This document shows, one piece after another, positions 10,453 to 17,800 of a DNA stretch of 21,000 nt. The stretch is taken from contig RPFO01000165.1 of the NCBI GenBank assembly GCA_009746045.1, positions 4,625,692-4,646,691 on the forward strand, read 5' to 3'. The DNA comes from Mesostigma viride (Eukaryota > Streptophyta > Mesostigmatophyceae > Mesostigmatales > Mesostigmataceae). The notes beneath the pieces were generated by a model that was not told where the DNA came from, did not search any database, and was given only the letters and a program-made list of their open reading frames with translations. The translations under genes were made by a program, and so were the position numbers. How positions within the stretch are numbered: the first letter of the stretch is position 1; each line of letters starts with the position of its first letter.

Positions 10453-11964
10453 GGAGAATCCGGACCATGGTAGCTCGAGCCTGCCGTTATCTTTTCCGCG
10501 TTTTCGAGTCGTTCAGGATGATGAAGATGAATGGTGATGGAAATGTGTATCCTTGTGCATTGAAATTATGGCTGGCTTACGTGTGGAGCGACTAGATGAC
10601 CTAGACGGTGGGGCCGGAAACAGCATGCTTGATCAGGGCGTGTGTTTCTAGCCTAACTGGCCGGGAGTGTCTAGTGGTGAGCACCAGTTGCTGCGATCGC
10701 TCTCCCACCATTTACGAGGAAATACCCGCAAATGGAAAACCACTGAAAAGGTCTAGCTAGTCAATCATCACGTTAGCCATGCCATGATCATACTCGGTCG
10801 ACCGCGTAGTCGGTCAGTCAAGTAGACTTGAACATTTTCACCGACTCTGTCAGATGTGATCTAAACATTTTATGAAACATTCATTACGGCCTAGCACATT
10901 CAGTGCAATCCTTTCATCGGGGGCAAATTTGTTCGATCTCCGGACCCGGTCCATGACCAACTGCAATTTTGTCACAAGCAAGGTATGTGCTATTTGTCGA
11001 TGCCTTTCATTCATCCAGTCAAGTTATACATAGACGAATGTCCGTCATTGACATGATAATCTCATTCTACAAGCTAACTGACTATCAGCAATTAAAAGCA
11101 GTACTATTTTTTATGTGCAGAGCCATGCTGACCAATAAAGAGCACTCTGGCTGGGCACGCAGAAGGCCGACCTCACCAGGTCCCAGAAGGGCCTGTCATT
11201 ACGGGGATGCATGCATGCTTGACGCAAATTTGACACAGGCGTCATATCTGATTCTTAGCCAGGTGAACAGGTTCACAGTACGCCAACCCAGGCCACACAA
11301 CACGTGCACGGGAGCTCCATCCAACAGGAGGCCCACAATCCCCCACCAGGGAGTGGCCGCTCAGAGGTGAATTAGCACAGCACAAGGACTGCAAGAAGGC
11401 CCACGCCCTGCCCCTGTCCAGCAGGGTTTCCTGCCTGTCAAGCTCAAACTGCTCTTTTAACTGTAACACTATGGCCCCAGCATGCCCATGTTGCCGCGCT
11501 GGCACATTTATCCTGCAGGCACCCTGTCACATCCCTACCAGGCAGGTCAAGAGCGCCTGGGCACTGGCATGTCATAGACCCAAAACCTTAACCAATAAAG
11601 AGGATTGTGGTACCTCTATACCGCCATGCACGTCGCCAACCGCGCAGCGAAAAAGAAGCCCTTTATCATAAATACGCCAGGGGCAGACCAGGACAGGACA
11701 GAGCAGGCGCCTGCCACCAACCAGGTAGTTGCCATTTCAGAGTGGGTCAGGATTGCCGGGCGAAAGGAACAGCTTCGCTGGCAGAGCATGCCAGCCTTCA
11801 TTCGAAGTCCCAAGGGCGACTCGCCACATGACCCGCGCAGGCTAGCCGTCGATGCTAGCGCCATTTTTCACTTGCAAGCCCCCCAATAAATCTTCTCTTG
11901 CATCCCCCAACACATCAACCCCCTGCCAGCCCGTCATCCATGCGATAGCCCCAGCAACTGCTGA

Positions 11965-12252
11965 TTCAGCCACCCCTGCTGGTCCATCGTCCGTACTTAG
12001 GCTCCGAGCCACGAAGCCACCCATGTGTCAGTCGCCCACACTCACGCCCGCAGTGAGTCGTGGGGGAGCCACACCCGCTGGTCCGTCGCCCATGCTGGCA
12101 TCGAAAGGAATTGGGCCACCCAACCACCAGTTGTCCACGCTCACACCCATGGTGGTAGTTCCGACGACACCCAACCACCAGTTGCCCACGCTCACACCCA
12201 GTGGGTAGCTCTGATGACACCCAGCTGTCAGTCGTCTGCGCTCACGCCGTAC
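11965..12252 (-). repeat. degenerate 48-51 bp minisatellite built from the SF3B6 stop-codon region
   Basis: On the + strand, six units start near 11970, 12018, 12069, 12117, 12168 and 12218. Shared words are CACCC, then CAGT(T/C)G, then a CCCACGCTCAC-like block. The last unit overlaps the end of SF3B6 exon 6, including its stop, so the 3' flank holds about five diverged copies of the gene's own end. The unit near 12018 (CAGTCGCCCACACTCACGCC) is the closest to the coding copy (CAGTCGTCTGCGCTCACGCC). Confidence 0.75.
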
Positions 12253-15200
12253 TTCTTCTGCAGCTTGGTAAGCTCCTCCTCCTTCTTCTTCTGCAAAGGG
12301 CCAGGTAGGCGGAGAGCGAATGCGGAGCAGATGCCACACCATGAGCATCGTAGCGCCACTGCTTCACAGAATACACCTTTACTAACTATACACAACCATC
12401 CTTAGATATCACTTCCTTCATATTCCTTAACTTCTTGGCCAGATACTACAGCAGTATAAATTCTATGGCCAGTGACGCGCTCAGCGACGACGGACGAAAC
12501 CGAAATGGTCGAAACTGGGGCATCCCCCCATCGAGTTTGGTCCTGCTCCATGCAACAACATTGCACCCGTAGAATCTTTGTTGGCATAGCGTAATATAGG
12601 GTGCATTTACAGGGATGGCTGTGTTAGTACGTTGCATACTAGGGGGCAAGAGGTACAGGGCGATGAAGGGCGCATATACAGTTTTGCCCCGTAGTATACA
12701 ACATCCTAATAAAGCACCAATAAGGACGCCGTGTACTACGGGTAATAAAGCACCGATAAGGACGTCGTATACTACGGGTAATAAAGCACCGATAAGGACG
12801 TCGTAAACTACGGGTAATAAAGCACCAATAAGGACGTCGTATACTACGGGTAATAAAGCACCGATAAGGACGTCGTATACTACGGGTAATAAAGCACCAA
12901 TAAGGACGTCGTATACTACGGGTAATAAAGCACCGATAAGGACGTCGTATACTACGGGTAATAAAGCACCAATAAGGACGTCGTATACTACGGGGCATGA
13001 ATGTTCCACCCCCCCCCCACACACACAGCTTGCCGTGGCTGGGGGCATACTCATTTGAGTTGCACTGCATCTTGAGACAAACGTGGCTGGGGGCATACTC
13101 ATTTGAGTTGCACTGCATCTTGAGACAAACGTGGCTGGGGGCATGACAACATGGTTTATCACAGCCTCCGCTATTGGATCAGCACATAGACTGCGTGACA
13201 TAGGTACCCTCCGTTGCACCGCACCAATAGCCCAATGCTCGCATGCAGCCAGGCACCTCTAACCCTAACACGCCATGCATTGATCTGCCCATCCAGCCAT
13301 GAAGTTTCGTACCCATACCCCGCTGCCCCGCTGTTTCCCTGCAGTCACAACCCCCTGCCCCCCCCCCAACCCCCACCCTCCGTAGCCCTGCTACGAGCCG
13401 CACCTGGTCCTTTGCCCCCCTCCCCCCATGCAGCGCAAGCCCCCAACCCCCACCCCCCTCCAGCCACGCGCCGTACCTGGTCCAGCTTCTTAGACATCTT
13501 GGCCTGCTGGTAGTACAGGACGATCAGGTATGTGCACCGCGGTCAAGGGAAAAAGATCGCGAGAGCGATAAAATAGAACGACAAATACAGCGATAGAAAT
13601 AGAACACCAAATAGAGCGACAAAAATAGAACGACGGCGAGAGCGCTAAAACTAGAACGGCAGACCCCAATACAGAGTATTGCACACTGTGGGTAGAAACG
13701 CATGGACGTGCAAACTCAAAATGATCTGCTACGTGCACCGAATCATGGCTGGCATCAAGGTGGCAAACCAAGGGCGTGGCCACAAAAAAAGCTATATCTA
13801 GCAATAACATCATGGCCACAAAACCAGCTATGTCTAGCAGTAATAAAGATAGGAAACGACCATGACAGAATGGCAATCAAGGCACATGGGCTGCTTTAAA
13901 GACACCTGCCCAGAGATGCATGCTGGCAAGCCTTACTTGCAGCGTCATGGCAAGGAAGCACAAGTGGCCATGCGAGGCTACATTCCAGTAAGAGAAAGTA
14001 ATGAAAAAGGCATCAAAAGCATCAAAATCTTTCTTAAGCAGCCAAGGCAACGGTGGTGTGGAAAGAATCACTTCAGCCTCGCTACATGGCATTGACAATA
14101 CAGGGAGTGACCAGAACAGGAACCGGCCAAAAGGGAAAGCAATAAAACAGGAAACGCAACCTCTTGGACAAGATTGGGTTGCGCTGCGAAGCTAGCTACA
14201 CAGTTGGGGTTGTGAAGCCACAGAGGGAGCCGTGAAGCCATGCAAAATGCCCCCACTGGACGACCACCTGCCAGGGCAACCTGCGGTTGTCACGTGCGAA
14301 AAGACCACGTGGCCTTAGACCACTTTATATAGATAAGTTTTGAACAGGAACAGCCTTAGTATGCAAGAGGACCTATAAAGTTTTGAACAGGAACAGCCTT
14401 AGTATGCAAGAGGACCAGGTGGTCCTAGTGGATTACAATTGATAAATAATATGATAACTTGGTGGCAAGGATATCTGTTGGCGACGTTGAAGCCGGACAG
14501 GTGGTCCACCGCCTCCTTTGCGTCGTAGATGTCCTCGTACACCACGAACGCCGTCCCCCGCGTCTCCTTGCTGTTGCCGCTGTGGGCGCGCGAGAGGGGC
14601 GCGAGAGGGGCACAAGAGGGCATAAAAAGGCGGGCGTGAAGGGTCAACATAAGCGGGGGCGCGAGAGGGGCAAGGTGTGCGGGGGCGCGAGAGGGGCAAG
14701 GTGTGTGGGGGCTCGAGAGGGGCAAGGTGTGCAGGGGTGCGAGAGGGGCAAGGTGTGCGGGGGCACGAGAGGGGGCAGATGTGCATGGGCGCAAGAGGGG
14801 CAGTGTGTGCGGGGGCACGAGAGGGGCAAGGTGTGCAGGGGCATAAAAAAGCGGCGCATGAGGGGTGGGAGGAGGGGGCGCAAGCGGGGGCACACAAGGT
14901 GTCTCACGATTGACGCCCCAGCCCGCTAGCGTGCACAGGCACACGCAGCTACATGTGCACCCATGAGAGTGTCAATAGAACAACCCCAAGCATGTCAGGA
15001 AATCGTCAATCCATGCCCAGGTCCACGCACCATGTGCTCCCTGGCAACTTTGGGGTCATAGAAATGACTAAGGGTGGAATAGGCACGGGTGCGCACTATG
15101 CAAGACCGGAAGCTAGGGCATGCCTCACGGGACATGGCTGGTGGTAGTTTATCTGCCTAAGCCAAGGACAGCTAAGCCAGAGCCTAGGTAGGAAAACTCC

Positions 15201-15405
15201 AGTTAGTCTGCGTAAGCCGCGGACAGCCCAAGTCCGAGGCGGACGAACGGCCGTTGCGCAAGGGCGGTGGTCCCTGCCCCTTTCTTACTATGCATCACTC
15301 AGGGTCGAAAGGCACCAACTCAAAAAGTTTTGTACCCGGCCCGTGACTCTCCCAAGGGAGGGAGGCAGGGAGGGGGGGGAAGGGGGGGGGGAGGGAGGGA
15401 GGGAG

Positions 15406-15449
<44 letters not shown>

Positions 15450-16840
15450 GGGAGGGAGGAGGGAGGGAGGGAGGGAGGGGAGGGAGGGAGGGAGGGAGGG
15501 AGGGAGGGAGGGAGGGAGGGAGGGAGGGAGGGAGGGAGGGAGGGAGGGAGGGAGGAGGGGGGGGGAGGGAGGAGGGAGGGAGGGAGGGAGGGGAGGGAGG
15601 AGGAGGAGGGAGGAAGGAAGGAAGGAGGAAGGAAGGAAGGAAGGAAGGAAGGAAGGAAGGAAGGAAGGAAGGAAGGAAGGAAGGAAGGAAGGAAGGAAGG
15701 AAGGAAGGAAGGAAGGAAGGAAGGAAGGAAGGAAGGAAGGAAGGAAGGAAGGAAGGAAGGAAGGAAGGAAGGAAGGAAGGAAGGAAGGAAGGAAGGAAGG
15801 AAGGAAGGAAGGAAGGAAGGAAGGAAGGAAGGAAGGAAGGAAGGAAGGAAGGAAGGAAGGAAGGAAGGAAGGAAGGAAGGAAGGAAGGAAGGAAGGAAGG
15901 AAGGAAGGAAGGAAGGAAGGAAGGAAGGAAGGAAGGAAGGAAGGAAGGAAGGAAGGAAGGAAGGAAGGAAGGAAGGAAGGAAGGAAGGAAGGAAGGAAGG
16001 AAGGAAGGAAGGAAGGAAGGAAGGAAGGAAGGAAGGAAGGAAGGAAGGAAGGAAGGAAGGAAGGAAGGAAGGAAGGAAGGAAGGAAGGAAGGAAGGAAGG
16101 AAGGAAGGAAGGAAGGAAATAAGGAAGGGAGGAATGTTTGGCCCTCGGTTCTTGTGGGCTGTGAGCCTGTAACCAATGACAATCCTTCCTTGCAAACCTG
16201 TATCGCTGATGCCAGACAAGGGACTTGGTATGGAAGAACCTTGCTGATACTCTTTCGTCCACGCATACCCCTGAAGTTCTTTGGTCCACGAACCAACATG
16301 GGCCCTGCGTCCAAATCCTAGTACTCCCCCTTCCACGGGGCAAAGCAAAGCCACGTGATGGCTGTAGGACCTGCGCAAAATATGCGCCGTAATTCTGATG
16401 CGAGATGGGGCAACGTACATCCGGATCTGACGAATCGCGCCGTACTTGCCGAAGATATCGTACATCTCGTCCGCGGTGATGTTGAATGGCAGGTTTCTGT
16501 GCACAAACGGGGCAGGCAAGCATATATCTTACACAGGCTGTAAGTCCAGGAGCTACGGCTGAATGGCAGCTTTCTGTGCACAAACGGGGCAATCAAGCAA
16601 AACTCTTACAGGCTGGAAGTCCAGGAGCTATGTCCAGGAGCTATTGGCAGAACAATCGATACGTGCGGGGCGCCCGCAAAACACAAAAATGAAAACGAGT
16701 TCAACCGCAAAACATGTTGTGGCGGCTCGATAGGACAGCGCATGCAACGGAACCCTGAGCAGAACATACCTGACGAACAGGGCCCTGTTCACCTCGGGCG
16801 GCAAACGTGCCTGCAATTCCAAAGGGGCAAGGAAGAGCAT
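12228..16840 (-). CDS. splicing factor SF3B6 / p14 (SF3b 14 kDa subunit)
   Basis: Five exons on the - strand: 16840-16770, 16496-16419, 14579-14475, 13531-13477 and 12290-12228, totalling 124 codons with stop (123 residues; human is 125). p14 is an RRM protein of the SF3b complex, which binds SF3B1 at the branch site and is found in both U2 snRNP and the U11/U12 di-snRNP. Visible parts are [11 protein letters not shown]2-like LFVRNL across the first junction, [23 protein letters not shown]1 GTAFVVYE, the helix [18 protein letters not shown], then [16 protein letters not shown] and a Lys-rich tail ending KKYGVSADD. Human Tyr22 is Phe here. The first, second and fourth introns are GT-AG; the third is AT-AC. 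The ATG at 16840 gives the right length, but its first 10 codons ([10 protein letters not shown]) look unlike relatives and end in GCAG like an acceptor, so a separate upstream first exon is possible. Confidence 0.88.
12707..12994. repeat. eight 36-bp tandem repeats in the last SF3B6 intron
   Basis: Copies start every 36 bp from 12707 to 12959. The unit is TAATAAAGCACC(A/G)ATAAGG then ACGTCGTATACTACGGG. The A/G variant alternates strictly through copies 4-8, suggesting expansion as a 72-bp higher-order unit. Since 36 is a multiple of 3, several frames stay open and give false 12-residue-repeat proteins. Confidence 0.95.
13034..13144. repeat. 48-bp tandem repeat, two copies plus 15 bp
   Basis: Copies start at 13034, 13082 and 13130 (partial) and begin CGTGGCTGGGGGCAT. 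The two full copies are identical, so the duplication is recent. It lies in the last SF3B6 intron. Confidence 0.9.
13355..13482 (-). repeat. duplicated donor region of SF3B6 exon 5
   Basis: On the + strand, two C-rich segments end alike: CCCCCCAACCCCCACCCTCC leading to CGCACCTGGTCC at about 13411, and CCCCCAACCCCCACCCCCCT leading to CGTACCTGGTCC at 13482. In the gene's sense the second is the real end of exon 5 (GACCAG|GTACGGCG) and the first is an echo (GACCAG|GTGCGGCT) inside the following intron, about 70 bp further on. Confidence 0.65.
13551..13662. repeat. degenerate ATAGAACGACA-type repeat next to the U12 branch point
   Basis: Words such as AAATAGAACGACA, GCGATA(A/G)AA and GCGAGAGCG recur about every 18-20 bp. 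It sits within the AT-AC intron a few bases upstream of the branch point in the gene's sense. Confidence 0.6.
13776..13846. repeat. small direct duplication
   Basis: GGCCACAAAA, then an AGCTAT(A/G)TCTAGCA(A/G)TAA block, occurs twice (about 13778-13807 and 13813-13844) in the AT-AC intron. Confidence 0.6.
14335..14416. repeat. 39-bp direct duplication at 43-bp spacing
   Basis: AAGTTTTGAACAGGAACAGC and the following CTTAGTATGCAAGAGGACC occur twice without mismatch. It lies in the AT-AC intron close to its donor. An imperfect palindrome AGGACCAGGTGGTCCT follows. Confidence 0.9.
14580..14845. repeat. 26-bp G-rich minisatellite abutting the SF3B6 exon 4 acceptor
   Basis: The core GAGAGGGGCAAGGTGTGC recurs with exact 26-bp spacing (core starts 14663, 14689, 14715, 14741, 14767, 14793, 14819). 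Shorter GGCGCGAGAGGGG units reach the acceptor at 14580. In the gene's sense this is a C-rich array that supplies the pyrimidine-rich region before exon 4. Confidence 0.9.
15356..16130. repeat. about 770 bp of GGGA/GGAA microsatellite with a 40-G run
   Basis: On the + strand: mixed GGGA/GGGGA from 15356, a run of 40 G at 15409-15448, GGGA units from about 15470 to 15600, then almost perfect GGAA from about 15626 to 16119 (over 120 units). It sits in the SF3B6 intron between exons 16496-16419 and 14579-14475, so the pre-mRNA carries CCUU/CCCU repeats. Pure purine/pyrimidine mirror symmetry allows triplex DNA and the G run allows quadruplexes. Read length in the assembly may be wrong. Large open frames through it (all Pro-Ser-Phe-Leu or Lys-Glu-Gly-Arg) are not genes. 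Confidence 0.97.
16484..16640 (-). repeat. tandem copy of the SF3B6 exon 3 acceptor region
   Basis: The + strand block GAATGGCAG(G/C)TTTCTGTGCACAAACGGGGCA, then AAGCA, CTTACA, CAGGCTG, AAGTCCAGGAGCTA, occurs at 16484-16557 and again from about 16560 to 16630. In the gene's sense the inner copy is the real acceptor (GTGCACAG|AAACCTGCCATTC) and the outer is a duplicate (GTGCACAG|AAAGCTGCCATTC). TCCAGGAGCTAT occurs once more at 16628-16640. The decoy acceptor is intact. Confidence 0.85.
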
Positions 16841-17800
16841 ATTCCCCGCAAAATTAAGACGACGCTTCCTGTCAGCGCACAAAGAACACTGCAAAGCTCG
16901 CAGAAGCATTCAGCTAAAGCCAACCCGCGTTTACTTTTTCGAGAGGACACACAAGCGGCGTGGGAAGAAATAATATTGGAGTGCAAAAAACTTCGAAGAT
17001 AATCCCTTCAGTCACCCCAGGCAAGAAGCCTCCTTTCTCAAATGAGACGGAGACAACAACAAGCATCTCTCCTGATTCCACCACCATGATGGGCGGACAC
17101 TTACGTTTGACCGTGCACGTGCTGCAGACATGGTGGTGCTGTAATAAAGTCAAACTCGATCAAGGGTCAAGGTAGCTTAAGCACCACGTTACCCGTGATA
17201 GTCAGAAAAACTAGCTCGGCGTCCTCGACTTCATTCTAAACAGCGTCGGTAGAAATTGCCAGGCGACGAATAAAGAACACTCTGTCCTACGGAACCAAGG
17301 TCTTCTGCTTACAGTATGGAGGCCCGCGGCAAAACTTCCAGTGTTCCAGACAGCAATACCGGTTACAAGGTAAATGGCCCCAACAAAAGACGCAAGACGC
17401 TTACATCCACCTTCACGTCTGGGCAGCCATGGCTACCTCTATATAGAAGGGTGTGTTGTACTGTACTGTTCAACATAGGCCGTACTCGCCGAGCCAGGGA
17501 CGGCAGCAGAATAAACATTTACTGGCGACATTTCGTAGCAATCCAGGAGCAGGCAGCAGAAATTTACCCAGTGGGAACTTCCAGAGTTCCAGCTGGCAGC
17601 AACTACACGAGCAAGGCTGCTAGAAAGTAGAAAAGGCAACAATAATATTGCCAGCAAAAGCCGACGGCTATGGCAGCAAGCGGCCGTCGAAAATATACCC
17701 CTGCTGTGATTACTCCAAGTACCATTGGAAGGGCTATTCTTTGGGTTTGCTAGTGTCGCCACATAACTGCTCTGTGGACGAAAGCAACAGGATGACAGCC
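16841..17800. promoter_or_regulatory. divergent intergenic region between SF3B6 and DDX10
   Basis: About 950 bp separates the first SF3B6 coding exon (- strand) from the DDX10 start (+ strand), so it should hold both promoters and perhaps a short SF3B6 first exon. A TATATAG sits at 17440-17446, 355 nt before the DDX10 ATG; it may be chance. AACTTCCAG(T/A)GTTCCAG occurs twice (17333-17349, 17576-17592). I find no clear shared promoter motif. Confidence 0.45.

Larger units (their letters stand above)
9600..11960. other. 2.4 kb without a recognisable gene
   Basis: This lies between the NUP54 and SF3B6 3' ends, which face each other. It holds the long inverted repeat at 9966-10452, a G run at 10028-10050 and many short GTCCG/AGTC-type words between 10090 and 10340. 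The rest (10460-11960) shows no exon or family I can name; open frames are short. Confidence 0.5.
13532..14474 (-). other. U12-type AT-AC intron of SF3B6
   Basis: The exon before it ends GCCAACAG and the intron begins ATATCCTT, the textbook U12 donor. It ends TTTTTCCCTTGACCGCGGTG followed by CAC, and the next exon begins ATACCTGATC. Joining gives N-R-Y-L-I-V-L-Y-Y, exactly the conserved p14 sequence. TCCCTTGAC matches the U12 branch consensus TTCCTTRAY at 8 of 9 positions, and its branch A is 11 nt from the intron end, as expected. Shifting the junction within the shared ATA cannot give GT-AG or GC-AG ends. Length is 943 nt, phase 2. Confidence 0.85.

Noticed and set aside
12446-13219. 257- and 159-residue - strand frames with 12-residue repeats
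   Set aside because: They are translations of the 36-bp and 48-bp intronic arrays, within the SF3B6 intron.
14399-14944. Pro/Leu-rich protein containing an RRM fragment
   Set aside because: Only 14475-14579 is an exon of SF3B6; the rest is the 26-bp array and intron.
15267-16592. Long open frames (259-434 residues) on both strands
   Set aside because: They run through GGGA/GGAA repeats and give only KEGR or PSFL repeats; parts of SF3B6 exon 3 are merely read through.
17648-17791. Upstream in-frame extension of DDX10 from the ATG at 17648
   Set aside because: The added 48 residues resemble nothing in the family and the basic start [10 protein letters not shown] at 17801 is typical; the open frame upstream seems accidental.
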